A stretch of 64,000 nucleotides of DNA from Pseudarthrobacter sp. SSS035 (lineage in GTDB: Bacteria > Actinomycetota > Actinomycetes > Actinomycetales > Micrococcaceae), in assembly GCF_023273875.1 (NCBI RefSeq), contig NZ_CP096882.1:4588001-4652000 (forward strand), read 5' to 3'. A program made the translations under genes and the position numbers. Each line of letters opens with the position of its first letter. The first letter of the stretch is position 1. The notes below the pieces were generated by a model. That model made no database searches, was not told the DNA's origin, and was given only the letters and a program-made list of their open reading frames with translations. This document shows positions 7,803-17,100 of the stretch, one piece after another.

Positions 7803-8745
7803 GGACCGGTTCTACAGAACCGGACACCGCAGAGGGAGGGATGAGGGCAGGGGCTTGCCTTGTTGCCCCACAGGGATCTGTGGGACTAAGGGCAAGCGTT
7901 GACACCGCGTCGGTCGGACGGTCGGTTGTCGGTTGGCTACTGAGTAGCTCGCAAGACCCACGGCATTACTCGTGGGCAGTGGCGGCATATGCCTTGCGAT
8001 CTGGCAGACCCGCAAGGGTCGGCTGTAGGTGCTGGCACTCCTTCGATTCCGGGGATTGCTCAACCCGGTGAAACACCCTGTCGCAAGGCTCGACTGTAGA
8101 GGCGGCTCTAACCCGCGTACCGGCCGTGTGGCCCTAGAGTTTGGGGTTCGTTGCCGTTCCAGGCAACACGCTCAGCTCTCTCACCGCGCTTTCTACTCAA
8201 CCGTTGGCGCAATTGGTAGTACGGCGGGAAGGGCGGAAGCCCGTTCCGAATTTCGCGCGGCCCGGCAGGACCCTAGCCCGAGACCGACGGGAGCATCCCG
8301 AGCGGGCGAGTACCGACCAAGAGCCGCTATGACGGTAATTGCCAGTGATCGTCCCGTAGAGCGTTCCCCCTACGGACGGACTTTTGGCCCGCTTCCATCG
8401 ACAAGCTGCGGTCCAGCCGTTACTTTTCTCCACGCGGCCTTAGCGTACGATTTTTTCCTTTTTCTGAAGCGACCCCTTGTACGGCGCGATTTTCGGCCTC
8501 GTCGTCCTGAAGCTGCTGCTCGGCACCGTCCTGCTTGCCGGGCGCCGTCGCCCCGCACCCTGACGGCCACAGCCGCTCACTGACCCACGCGAGTCGGGTG
8601 GCAGTCCCCCGCCACCGGACTCGCCGCCTTCCGCCCGCCGATATTCGACAAAGGCTGAGATGATGGGAACCGAACTGCCCCACTGTCTGATCATCACCAA
8701 CCCCGAAGACCTGGCCGGGGGCGCCCGCTCCTGCCGATAGGAGCA
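7803..8745. other. Hairpin-rich non-coding region of about 0.9 kb
   Basis: No believable protein frame on either strand. Many short stems can be seen: CCGGTTC-TACA-GAACCGG (7805-7822), CCCACG/CGTGGG near 7960, AGAG-GCGG-CTCT near 8100, GGCC-GTGT-GGCC near 8125 and GGGC-GGAA-GCCC near 8232. Some segments resemble tRNA arms (a D-loop-like GGCGCAATTGGTAG at about 8205-8218 and T-loop-like TTCGATT and GGTTCGTTG). I could not fold a complete cloverleaf. It may be a decayed tRNA array, another structured RNA, or a replication-related region. Confidence 0.3.
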
Positions 8746-8749
8746 CAGC

Positions 8750-9280
8750 GTGTCCAGACCCGGACTGCGAGCGGCGGCTGCGGTGGTCCTCGCACTCGTC
8801 GCGTCGTCTTGCGCAAGCAGCACCTCGAGCGAGGCCCCGGACTTTACCCCGCCTCCGAGGGCGAGCACTACGACACCGGAGAGCCCGCAACCCCCGCCGA
8901 GTCAGCCATCCAGCGCGCGAGAGCCGGGCACCACGATCACCACAGCCGCGAGCGACTTCGGCCAGATGCTCTTCGATGCCAAAAAGCAGGCCATCTATAT
9001 CTGGGAGAGTGAGGAGAGCATCAGGCCGGAGTGTTACGACGACTGCGCTGAAGCGTGGCCACCCGTGCTGACCGACGGAGCGCCGACCGCTAGCGGCGAG
9101 GTCGACTCAGCGCTGCTGGGGACGACGAAGCGGCGGGACGGCACGATCCAGGTCACCTACAACGGGCATCCGCTCTACTTCTACGCGCACGAGGGGCCTG
9201 GCGAGGTGAAGTGCCACAACGTCTCGACCCACGGGGGGCTCTGGTGGGTCGTAGATCCGGACGGGATCCGAGCCCCGTAG
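8750..9280 (+). CDS. Secreted lipoprotein with Yx(FWY)xxD repeat (Lipoprotein_15)
   Basis: GTG start with AGGAG seven bases upstream. A signal sequence with a lipobox-like SSCASS predicts lipidation at Cys21. A Pro/Ser/Thr linker follows (about residues 22-65), then the COG4315 module: FGQMLFDAKKQAIYIWESE, CYDDCAEAWPPVLTDG, GHPLYFYAHEGPGEVKC and GGLWWVVDPDG. The family is extracytoplasmic with unknown biochemical function, and the paired cysteines probably form disulfides. It stands alone between non-coding DNA and a deaminase remnant. Confidence 0.85.
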   Translation: MSRPGLRAAAAVVLALVASSCASSTSSEAPDFTPPPRASTTTPESPQPPPSQPSSAREPGTTITTAASDFGQMLFDAKKQAIYIWESEESIRPECYDDCAEAWPPVLTDGAPTASGEVDSALLGTTKRRDGTIQVTYNGHPLYFYAHEGPGEVKCHNVSTHGGLWWVVDPDGIRAP

Positions 9281-9345
9281 CTGCAGTGCAGGCGGAGCCG
9301 AATCGGCGGCGCATCCTGCAGCTACGTGGCGTGGGCTCACCATCC

Positions 9346-9642
9346 GGGGACTGGCTGCGCCTCGTGAAACTCGATGGTGCAGCCACCAGGGATGTTGAGG
9401 TGCGGGTGAGACTTGGCCAGCTCACAGCGGCGAGTACCAGGTCGCCAAAGATCGTCGCCGTTTGGCGAGACGGTGACGGCTTGCGCTGCGTTTTACCTCC
9501 CTGCGGACGCTGTCGCGAGCTCATCAGACAAGTCGACCCAGCCCATCTCGACACCGAGATGATTCTTGGATCAGGTCAATCCGCATTGCTGCGAGAAAGG
9601 CTGCCAGCAAATGAATGGACAGAGCCGCTGGCGTCTGACTGA
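9346..9642 (+). pseudogene. Cytidine deaminase-like remnant
   Basis: The C-terminal half carries the zinc-binding PCxxC motif in LPPCGRCRELIRQVDPAHLD and ends with LLRERLPANEWTEPL, the pattern of actinobacterial cytidine or blasticidin-S deaminase-like proteins. The upstream H-A-E motif that supplies the third zinc ligand and the catalytic Glu is absent. The matching stretch reads VRVRLGQLTAA, and the N-terminus is out of frame with the preceding lipoprotein gene. It is most likely a truncated, inactive gene. Confidence 0.6.
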
Positions 9643-9941
9643 GGCGCACCGTAGACCGATCCCTTTCGTGCACTCGAGCTTGTCCGTTCAGGGTTCCCCT
9701 TACGGGCGCTCAAATGACGTGTTGACTTCGCAAATAGCGGGATCTCTCCTTTGCAATCTTGGCCTGACTCGGTGAACACCTGCCTCAGCCCAAAGTGTAC
9801 GTATTCCGTCTTCTGAAGCGGTCCGTAGCAACGTAGTTCATCCCAAGAACACTTGAAATGGCGTAAAGAAACCGGGCGGCAGCTCAACGACAAACCGGGC
9901 AGAACAGGCACTTTCTACAGAGAATCATCAAGGACGTCACG
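9643..9941. other. Intergenic stretch, no gene supported
   Basis: No convincing frame on either strand. It probably includes the junction at which the N-terminal half of umuD was lost. Confidence 0.35.
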
Positions 9942-9950
9942 AGCACCTAT

Positions 9951-10214
9951 GTGGTGCGGGTGTGCGGGGAGTCGATGACAGACGCCGGGATCAGTGACGG
10001 GGATGAGCTGATCGTGAACCGGGCGCTGGAGCCGCACGACGGGGCCGTGGTCGTCGCGGTCCTGGACGGGGAGCTGACGATCAAGCGGCTGCGGATCACC
10101 CCGACAGGGGTGGTGCTGCAGGCGGAGAACCCGGCGTACCCGGACATTGAGGTCCCCGCCCTGTCGGACCTGACCATCTGGGGCGTAGCGACCAGGTGTT
10201 TACATCATGTCTAA
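9951..10214 (+). pseudogene. umuD: UmuD-like S24 peptidase, N-terminally truncated
   Basis: UmuD is cleaved after DNA damage and its C-terminal part joins UmuC in translesion synthesis. This 87-residue frame has the catalytic Ser in CGESMTDAGISDGDELIV and the Lys in LDGELTIKRLRI, the S24 serine-lysine dyad. The usual N-terminal 40-50 residues with the Cys/Ala-Gly autocleavage site are missing. The open frame upstream of GTG 9951 does not match the family. It is directly followed by a broken umuC. It might still make a processed-like UmuD', but context suggests decay. Confidence 0.7.
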
Positions 10215-10270
10215 CGCGCGCTTTTCCGATAAACGGGAATGGGAACGTGGTACCTGTTCGGCGGCGCGGG

Positions 10271-11567
10271 ATGTCTAAGCCGGCGCTTATGCGGCACATG
10301 CCGCAGATCGGGTACGTGGACGTGAACTGCTTCTACGCCTCCGCGGAGCGGGCCTTCGACCCATCCCTGGAAGGCAAGCCCGTGATCGTGCTGTCCAACA
10401 ATGACGGGTGCGCGGTCACCCGCTCCCCCGAAGCAAAGCCCTGGGCATCGGCATGGGCGATCCCTGGTTCAAACTCGCACCGCGGGCGAAGGAATGGGGC
10501 CTGGTCGCGCTGTCCAGCAACTACGAGCTCTACGGGGACATCAGCGCCTACGTGATCAACCCTGCTGGGCCGTACTCGGCCTGGCTGGAGGTCTACAGCT
10601 CGACGAGGCCTTCCTCGGCGTCAAAGGCACCCCAGCCGAGCTGGCCGCGATGGGCCGGTCCATGAAGACGGCCGTCCGGCGGCACGTCGGCGTGCCGGTC
10701 TGCGTCGGGATCGCCCCGACGAAAACGCTGGCAAAGCTGGCCAACAAGTGGGCGAAGAACAACAAGGCCTTCGCCGGGGTGTGCCATTGGGACTCCGTCC
10801 CCGCAGCGGAGCGGGAGGCCTTGCTGGGCCGGCTGTCCGTGGAGGAAGTGTGGGGCATCGCCGGACGGTTGACCGGGCGGCTGAACGTGATGGGCATCTT
10901 CACCATCGCCGACCTGGTCCGGGCCGACCCGGTCGCGATCCGGGACAAGTTCTCGGTCGTGATGATGCGCACCGTCCTGGAACTGCAGGGCACCGCCTGC
11001 ATCCCCATGGAAGAAGAACGGATCGGCCGGGACCAGCTGATCCTCTCCCGCTCCTTCGCCAAACCCATCACCACCGCCGCGGGGATCAGGCAGGTCATGA
11101 GCGTGTACGGGCAGCAGGCCTCAGCCCGGCTGGCCAAACACGGGCTGCAGGCCAAAGTCCTCACCGCGTTCGCCGGGACCTCCCACTTCAACCCCAACGA
11201 CACCTCCTACCCCTCAGTCTGCGTGCCGTAACCGATGCCCACCGCTGACCCGGTAATCCTGACTAAAGCCGGCCACGCCCTCCTGCCCCGGATCGTCGAA
11301 GGCGTCCGCTACGCCCGGGCAGGCATCATGGTCACCGACCTGCGCCCCACCGGCAACCAGGCACTCCTGTCACTGTTCGAAAACCCACACGAAGAGGGCC
11401 ACATCAACACCCTTCTCGAAGACGTCACCCGAAGGTACGGCCGCGGTTCCATCGGCCTCGAGCACGGCGCAATCCGGGGCGGGCCGGAGTGGACCATGAA
11501 ACGCGACATGCTCTCCCCCAGATACACCACCCACTGGGACGAACTCCCCCTCGTCAAAGCGGCCTAA
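10271..11567 (+). pseudogene. umuC: UmuC-type Y-family DNA polymerase, multiply frameshifted
   Basis: The coding sequence is spread over three frames. It starts at ATG 10271, with the catalytic motif in YVDVNCFYASAERAF and NNDGCAVTRS. After about 10430 it moves to the frame reading ALGIGMGDPWFKLAP and SSNYELYGDISAYV. After about 10600 it moves to LDEAFLGVKGTPAEL, which carries the second acidic motif, then the helix-hairpin region VCVGIAPTKTLAKLANKWAK. A TAA at 11229-11231 interrupts the C-terminal domain before DPVILTKAGHALLPRIV and the end at 11567. Two frameshifts plus a nonsense codon make it non-functional unless these are sequence errors. Confidence 0.85.
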
Positions 11568-11602
11568 CGGCTGCTGTCTGCACCCAGGAAGAAATCAAGC
11601 AC

Positions 11603-11842
11603 ATGACCATCACTCACGAAGCTCCCACCCTCAACACCCCCGTGGACGTCAGATTCGCAGCCTGAGGCACTCCCCTGGCCATCCGCTACAACGGACGCAT
11701 TTGGGCTGTCACCTAAGAACCTGTCCACTCGTTCACCAGGGACTCGTGGTGGGAAACCCGCCGAAACGTGCCCGTAGGAGTCGGGAACGTCGTCGACATC
11801 GAACACTGGCGCATTCAGGTCCGGTCTATCTGCCCTCGCTAA
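11603..11842 (+). pseudogene. DUF6504-like protein, decayed paralogue
   Basis: From the ATG at 11603 the frame reads PVDVRFAA, stop, GTPLAIRYNGRIWAVT, stop, EPVHSFTRDSWWETRR and VVDIEHWRIQVRS. It lines up residue by residue with the intact protein at 25684-25995 (PVDVRF, GTPLAIRHDG, WAV, SWWETQ, WRVQVR). In-frame stops are at 11663 and 11714. DUF6504 genes commonly sit beside Y-family polymerases in actinobacteria, so this is the third decayed member of the umuDC cassette. Confidence 0.75.
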
Positions 11843-12004
11843 GGGTTCCCAGCCATGTGGGTTGTGGACTGGGGTCCTCTCGAAACGCACGAATTATCTA
11901 CCCCTCGAGGCACGTTCGTATGGAGGACGGTGAAGTGCAAGCCCTTCGGCGGAATCTTGCTAGAGAGCAGGGTCTTGACCCATTCCTTGTCGTTCTTCAG
12001 TTGC

Positions 12005-13096
12005 CTAGTCCACGTCCCGCCGTTTCAGGGTCAGTTCGTCTACGTCTGAAATGTAGACAAACTCACCGTTCACCGCGGTGCCCCCGCCGATGGCCAAGAC
12101 AGTTGCGCTGTCCTTTACTGCACAGTCGATCGAACCCCTCATAAAGGGCAGCAGGGCGTCGATGACACTCCATTCGCCAGTTTTGGGATCCAGGACCTCG
12201 GTCGTGGCTCTGCCTTGAACGAAGGATCCGTCTTCGGCCCAGACCGCGCCGCCGACCACGGCAATCAGCTCCTGGCCGCCTACCGTCACCTTTACCGCAC
12301 AAGGCAGCCAGCGGGACTCGTTCATTGGAGCCATGACGGTCCAGGTATCAGTCGCCGGCTCGTAGCGTTCAGCTGTTGCCAGCGATGCAAAGGAGGCGTC
12401 GCCCCCGCCGCCAACGGCGTAAAGATACTTTCCAGCCGCAACGAGACGGAAGCCCTCACGTGGTTCTGGCATTGGGGCTACGGAGCGCCAGGCGTTTGCT
12501 GCGGCGTCATATGCGAGAACACTGTCAGTGACGTGCCAAGTGAAGGGAGCGTCCTCTATAAAACCGCCAGCAACGTACAGGGTTCCGTTTAGGGACGCAG
12601 CTCCCGCGGTGTCACGTGGTTGCGGTAGCGGCGCCATGGCCTCCCATTTCCCTGTCGCGGGCTGGTACCTGTCCACTTCTGTTGTGGATCCACCAGAAAA
12701 GTCGTTCTCCCCGTAGACGCCTCCGATGGCGTAGACAAGCCCTCCTGCTTCGGCGACTGACAGATTCCCACGCCCTACAGGGAGGGGAGCGATGGTCGTC
12801 CAATTACCTGGACCCCCCAGTTTCCGGGTTTCAACGCTGTCGAACTTCAGGCCCTCAACCGATCGGCCTCCCACCGCATATACGACCCCACGCGCTGTGG
12901 CGACCCCATGCCCTGCCCTGGCAAGCCCGAGCGGGGGCCGGGTTACCCACTGTGTAGTGGCGTCAACGGGCGGTGCCTGAGCGCCGGCCACAGGGCCTGA
13001 CAGAACAGTGGTGAGAACAATGCTGACAACGCCAAGAACACCGAAAATTATCTTTCTCGGACTTTGAGCCTTGGGGGCGGATACGGGGTATTTCAT
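12005..13096 (-). CDS. Secreted Kelch-repeat beta-propeller protein
   Basis: A 363-residue protein with a signal peptide or anchor (KIIFGVLGVVSIVLTTVLSG, cleavage possible near GAQA). At least five Kelch repeats follow, each with a GG doublet and spaced Tyr/Trp: GVVYAVGGRS, GLVYAIGGVY, GTLYVAGGFI, KYLYAVGGGG and LIAVVGGAVW, alternating with W..MAPLP / W..VAPMP segments. Such propellers usually bind ligands or proteins outside the cell. There is no galactose-oxidase copper centre in view. It is a single gene facing a decayed region. Its origin is unclear. Confidence 0.85.
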   Translation of the reverse strand: MKYPVSAPKAQSPRKIIFGVLGVVSIVLTTVLSGPVAGAQAPPVDATTQWVTRPPLGLARAGHGVATARGVVYAVGGRSVEGLKFDSVETRKLGGPGNWTTIAPLPVGRGNLSVAEAGGLVYAIGGVYGENDFSGGSTTEVDRYQPATGKWEAMAPLPQPRDTAGAASLNGTLYVAGGFIEDAPFTWHVTDSVLAYDAAANAWRSVAPMPEPREGFRLVAAGKYLYAVGGGGDASFASLATAERYEPATDTWTVMAPMNESRWLPCAVKVTVGGQELIAVVGGAVWAEDGSFVQGRATTEVLDPKTGEWSVIDALLPFMRGSIDCAVKDSATVLAIGGGTAVNGEFVYISDVDELTLKRRDVD

Positions 13097-13554
13097 GATT
13101 TGCTCCTAGGATTCGCATATGCCCCCAAACGTATCCCCAGGCTTTAGTTCTAGCCCTCCAAGTGGGCAACAAGCAAGACGAATTCAAATCGAATTCGCGA
13201 CATGAAAAACAAAGGGGGAGCGATGACTTCCAGTCCCCACGAAGTGGCAATCCATGAGGATTGACGCCTAAAGCGGGGGCTTCTGGGTCATTACGGCGTG
13301 GGCAGGTGACCGGGCAAGCGCCGACGCGGTCTCGACAAAACCCTCGCGGCTCTCGCAGCCAGCCGAGTCCCTGCTTCTGAACGGTCGATATCTGACATAA
13401 CACACAAATCGATGCTTGCTCGTCTGGACCGCTAGACCTACGCGAGTTTCCCTCCAGCATGTCAACGGCAACTTAGAAATGACCCGTGGCGGCATCTTGG
13501 TTTGCCCCCTGGCGGCAGGTGAGTGACCGGTCGCGGCAAGTATTTTTGGACAGG
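13097..13554. other. Intergenic stretch, no gene supported
   Basis: Reverse-strand frames lack family features. The region probably contains the 5' signals of the Kelch gene and IS debris. Confidence 0.4.
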
Positions 13555-13594
13555 GTCAGGCGCCCCGGGCGTGCCGGGTTGCGGGGCGCCTGAC
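13555..13594. terminator. Long perfect hairpin beside istB remnant
   Basis: Arms GTCAGGCGCCCC (13555-13566) and GGGGCGCCTGAC (13583-13594) form a perfect 12-bp stem just past the end of the minus-strand istB fragment. Confidence 0.5.
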
Positions 13595-13611
13595 CAAGTT
13601 CCGGGGTTAGC

Positions 13612-13752
13612 TCATGGGCGGGTTCCTTTCCCGTTTTGGGCTTGCATGAGGCGGACGGACTCGCCGCTGGTTTGGCAGAGGTGGGCGTGGTGGAGGAGCC
13701 GGTCCACGGTCGCGGTGGCGATGGTCTTAGGCATGAGTTCATCGAACCCGGA
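13612..13752 (-). pseudogene. IS21-type helper ATPase (IstB) C-terminal remnant
   Basis: Reading the minus strand from 13752 gives GFDELMPKTIATATVDRLLH, then HAHLCQTSGESVRLMQAQNG and a stop at 13612-13614. This is the conserved C-terminal end of IstB-like ATPases. The rest of the element is missing. The remnant ends abruptly 24 bases before the start of the XRE gene, so it marks an old deletion junction. Confidence 0.7.
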
Positions 13753-13775
13753 TAATGAACAGTAGAAGAGGTGCC

Positions 13776-14396
13776 ATGACACTGGAAACAACGATCGAGA
13801 GCCCCGCCGCCGTGGGTGCCATCATCCGTGCCCGGCGCACAGCCCGCGGGCTGTCCCAGCAAACCCTTGCCGACATGGCCGGAGTGTCACGGAAGTTCCT
13901 CATCGATCTCGAAGCCGGCCACGACCGCGCCGAACTCGGCAAAACCCTAGCCGTCCTAGCCGCCCTCGGCCTGACCCTGGCCGCCACAGATCCCATCCCT
14001 CACGGAAGCGACTTCGACCCTGCACGGCGCGACTACGCCACAACGTTTACCCGGCTTATCGCCGAACGGGATTTTGAGTTCGCCATCAAAATGCTCGCCG
14101 ACTACGCCACCGCATCCCTCGCCGCCGGCAAACCGCTGCTCCAGCGCAGCCCCCGCCTCAAGGACCCGCACTGGTCAGCAGCCCTAGCCGGAATCACCAA
14201 CTACACCGCACACCGCCTCGGCCAGCCAGCGCCATCCTGGACGCGACGGATCAAGCCCCTCGACGCGGCATGGATGCCTGCAGAGTCCTACCGCACCATC
14301 CGAACACCCATGAAGGAACTCACCCGCAACGAGACCCCGCCGGAACTCGCCGCGTTGAACGTCTTCATCCGCGAACGTAGCCTGGCCACCGCATGA
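13776..14396 (+). CDS. XRE-family antitoxin of a nucleotidyltransferase toxin system
   Basis: A 206-residue protein from ATG 13776. Residues 15-75 are a classical XRE/HipB helix-turn-helix (AIIRARRTARGLSQQTLADM, AGVSRKFLIDLEAGH). The C-terminal part (HRLGQPAPSWTRRIKPLDAA, TPMKELTRNETPPELAALNV) matches the extension in antitoxins paired with AbiEii/MNT-like nucleotidyltransferases. It ends with an ATGA overlap onto the next gene, the usual coupling in such operons. Because the partner is truncated, it may now act alone. Confidence 0.75.
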   Translation: MTLETTIESPAAVGAIIRARRTARGLSQQTLADMAGVSRKFLIDLEAGHDRAELGKTLAVLAALGLTLAATDPIPHGSDFDPARRDYATTFTRLIAERDFEFAIKMLADYATASLAAGKPLLQRSPRLKDPHWSAALAGITNYTAHRLGQPAPSWTRRIKPLDAAWMPAESYRTIRTPMKELTRNETPPELAALNVFIRERSLATA

Positions 14397-14497
14397 CCGG
14401 CGGAGAACTCACCGCCGCACAAATCCGGGCACTCCTCCATGAACACGGCAGGCGCCTGCAGGCCGCCGGCGCTCATGGCGGGGGTCATCGCTGGTGA
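14393..14497 (+). pseudogene. Nucleotidyltransferase-type toxin, 5' remnant only
   Basis: ATG 14393 overlaps the XRE stop. The first 26 residues (GGELTAAQIRALLHEHGRRL) match the start of DUF6036/AbiEii-like nucleotidyltransferases, which normally continue into a V-V-G-G-A-A-I catalytic segment. Here the frame changes to AGAHGGGHRW and stops. A deletion about 80 bases before the ABC transporter removed the catalytic body. Confidence 0.55.
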
Positions 14498-14575
14498 TCC
14501 GGGTCTGGTCGTGGCCGGCGACGGTCCGTTGCGGCGCGGGCACACTGCGTGCACCAATGGTTCGAGCGGTCGGCC

Positions 14576-16192
14576 TCAGGCGGTGAGGTCGCGGCGCCGG
14601 AGCAGGTAGGCGGCGATCCCTGCCCCGGCGAGGGCAATAGCCGACATGGTCAGGGCAGCTGCGGGGTCGAAGTCCTCGACCGGCATCGCCGCGGAGTGCC
14701 GGAACGGGCTCAGATCCTGCAGCCAGGCAGGCAGGCGCAGCAGTTCACCGAACTGACCCAGGACCAGGCCACCGGCCAACATGCCCCAGCCCAATGGAAT
14801 ACTCAACCTGGGCACCGCTGCGAAGAGGACAGCCGTTGCCGCGACGAACACGGCGGCGGCCGGGACGTGCGCCAAGGCGGCAGCCACCAGCAGGCCCGGC
14901 GGGCCGTTCACGCCGGAGAGGGTGAGGCCGGCGGTTGCCGCGGTCCCAGCGATGACGGCCACAACCGCCACCGAGACCGCGGCGAGTACCAGGTTCGCGC
15001 CAAGCCACCGTGCCCGCGAGCGGGGCGTGGCCAGGAGAAATTCGGCCCGGCCCTCGGCTTCCTCTGCGCGGAGGCGCAGCACCGCCTGGATACCGGCGGC
15101 CGCGGTCAGGACACCGGCGATGCCCAGCAGGGCAGCGGTGAAAACATCGATGATCTCCGCCCTGCTGCCAGGGACGAGCCGGAGGATCAGCTCCCGGAGC
15201 GATTCATTGCCGCCAATCACGTCCGAGACCACGGGCCCGAGCCCTCCGGCGATCCCTCCCAGCAGGGCTGCGAAAAGGCACCAGCCGATCAGGGTGGGCC
15301 GCTGTTGGCGCCAAGCCAAGCCCAGGAACGAGCCACCCCCGGCGCCGGCACGTTCCCTGCCGGCACGTTCGGGCAGCAGGCTGGCGCCCAGATCCCGGCG
15401 GCTTCTGATCGCGAATACGGTCACGGCCAGGGCGGCGGCCGCCGCCGTCAAGAACAGCAGCGGCACGGGATCGGCGGCCGAGAAGGGGCGGGAGCGTTGG
15501 CCCCACGCGATGGGCGAGAGCAGCGAAACCCATCCGCTGGTGACGTGAGTCAGATCGGCGCTGGGGGTGCCGAACGCATCGCCGATACCGCGAAGGAAAT
15601 ATGCTGCACCGACCAGAGCCGCGGCCGCGCCGTTGGCGGCCCGCCCTGAGGGCATGACCTGTGCTATGGCCGCGGAGGCGGCCACGAAAAAGGCTCCGAC
15701 AGCGCCGACGGCGGCCCCGGCCGTGACTGCCCCGGGTCCGGGCAGCCCGGCGGCGGCGAAACCGGCGGCCACGCACAGAGCCAGCACCAGATTCGCGGCC
15801 GCCCCCAGGACCAGGGTTGCTGCCAGTGGCGCGGCCCGCGGGATGGGCGCGGAGCCGATGAGCTCCGCGCGTCCGAGCTCTTCATCGGTACGGGTATGCC
15901 GGATGACCAGAAACGTGCTCATCAGTCCGGCGAGCACTGCGGTGAAGGCATAGCCCTGGAAGAACACCACCGCTCCGATACCGGTCCCGTCGGGCAGGCC
16001 GCGGACGAACAGGAACGCCGGGCTTAGCGCCGCGACGCTGATGATTGCAGCCCTGTCGGCCTCGTCCGCGAATTCCGTGGCCACCGCACCTGCCACGGCG
16101 AATCCCAGAAAGGCGATGCCCAGGATCCAGACGGGCAGGATGATCCGGTCCCTGCGGGCCTGGACCAGCACCAGGGCCACGATGCCGGACAT
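14576..16192 (-). CDS. ABC exporter permease, two-half integral membrane protein
   Basis: A 538-residue protein with about twelve predicted membrane helices in two similar halves, each beginning with an amphipathic N-terminus (ALVLVQARRDRIILPVWILG; LGLAWRQQRPTLIGWCLFAA). This is the layout of the tetronasin/TnrB3-type exporter permeases in actinobacteria. It overlaps the ATPase stop by one base (TGATG), so the two subunits are translationally coupled. A role in export of a drug or antibiotic-like compound is known for some relatives. The substrate here is unknown. Confidence 0.88.
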   Translation of the reverse strand: MSGIVALVLVQARRDRIILPVWILGIAFLGFAVAGAVATEFADEADRAAIISVAALSPAFLFVRGLPDGTGIGAVVFFQGYAFTAVLAGLMSTFLVIRHTRTDEELGRAELIGSAPIPRAAPLAATLVLGAAANLVLALCVAAGFAAAGLPGPGAVTAGAAVGAVGAFFVAASAAIAQVMPSGRAANGAAAALVGAAYFLRGIGDAFGTPSADLTHVTSGWVSLLSPIAWGQRSRPFSAADPVPLLFLTAAAAALAVTVFAIRSRRDLGASLLPERAGRERAGAGGGSFLGLAWRQQRPTLIGWCLFAALLGGIAGGLGPVVSDVIGGNESLRELILRLVPGSRAEIIDVFTAALLGIAGVLTAAAGIQAVLRLRAEEAEGRAEFLLATPRSRARWLGANLVLAAVSVAVVAVIAGTAATAGLTLSGVNGPPGLLVAAALAHVPAAAVFVAATAVLFAAVPRLSIPLGWGMLAGGLVLGQFGELLRLPAWLQDLSPFRHSAAMPVEDFDPAAALTMSAIALAGAGIAAYLLRRRDLTA

Positions 16193-17100
16193 CAGAGCAC
16201 CTGGCCGGTGGAATCGCTGTAATGGCTCAGGAACAGGGACTCCAACGATGGCGGGGAAACGCTCAGACCGCTGATCCCGGCCGCCGCGACCGCTTCCAAC
16301 ACAGATGCCAGGTCGGCTGCGTCCACGTCAAACTCGACAACGTCCCCGTCGGTCAGGACGCCCTGCACCCAGGGCAGGGCTGCCAGCAGGCCAGCAGCAG
16401 CCCCCTCGATGCGGAAATGGGTGAGCTTCAGATGCCTCAGCTCAGCCAGGGTCCCCGATTCCACGGCCCGGCCGGAACGGATGATCGTCACCCGGCCGCA
16501 CAGCTCCTCGACTTCGCTGAGGATATGGCTGGAGAGCAGAACCGTGGCACCGTCAGCGCTGACGCGCTGGACCTGCCGGCGGAACACCGAATCCATCACC
16601 GGGTCCAGGCCGGCACTGGGCTCATCGAACAGATAGAGCCGGGCCGGGCGGGCGAACGCCGCGATGAGTGCCACCTTCTGCCGGTTGCCCTTCGAATACG
16701 TCCGGGCCTTGCGCCGCGGATCAAACTCAAACTCATCGATCAATTCCCCGCGCAGCCGCTCCTCGGAGCCGCCGCGCAGTCCGGTGAGCAGGTCAATGAC
16801 TTCCCCGCCGGACAGGTTCGGCCAAAGGCTCACGTCCCCGGGAACATAAGCGACGTCCCGGTGGGCGCGGACCGGGTCCCGCCACGGATCCAGTCCGAAC
16901 ACACGCGCCGTTCCCGAGGTCGGGCGGATGAGCCCGAGGAGCACCCGCAGGGTTGTTGATTTGCCGGCCCCGTTGGGGCCAAGGAATCCGTGGACCTCGC
17001 CCGGGGCCACACGCAGATCAAGGCCGTCCAAAGCGCGGGTCCCGCCGAAAGTCTTCACGAGCCGTGTGGCGTCAATGACCGGATCTGCTGCTGATGTCAT
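16192..17100 (-). CDS. ABC exporter ATP-binding protein
   Basis: A 302-residue ATPase from ATG 17100 (MTSAADPVIDATRLVKTFGG). It has Walker A GPNGAGKST, Q-loop region, the signature region in YSKGNRQKVAL (a SKGxxQ variant typical of DrrA/CcmA-type exporters), Walker B LYLFDEPSAGLDP and H-loop LLSSHILSEVEEL. A C-terminal domain of about 80 residues follows, as in DrrA-like subunits. It powers the permease encoded immediately downstream. No regulator gene is adjacent. The pair appears intact amid decayed neighbours. Confidence 0.9.
   Translation of the reverse strand: MTSAADPVIDATRLVKTFGGTRALDGLDLRVAPGEVHGFLGPNGAGKSTTLRVLLGLIRPTSGTARVFGLDPWRDPVRAHRDVAYVPGDVSLWPNLSGGEVIDLLTGLRGGSEERLRGELIDEFEFDPRRKARTYSKGNRQKVALIAAFARPARLYLFDEPSAGLDPVMDSVFRRQVQRVSADGATVLLSSHILSEVEELCGRVTIIRSGRAVESGTLAELRHLKLTHFRIEGAAAGLLAALPWVQGVLTDGDVVEFDVDAADLASVLEAVAAAGISGLSVSPPSLESLFLSHYSDSTGQVL

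Noticed and set aside
8204..8280. A possible tRNA gene
   Set aside because: A D-loop-like segment is present, but I could not pair acceptor, anticodon and T arms into a cloverleaf.
14549..15649. A 366-codon open frame on the plus strand opposite the ABC permease
   Set aside because: It is a GC-rich antisense shadow with Gly/Gln/Arg-rich low-complexity composition; the permease on the other strand has clear membrane helices and an ATPase partner.
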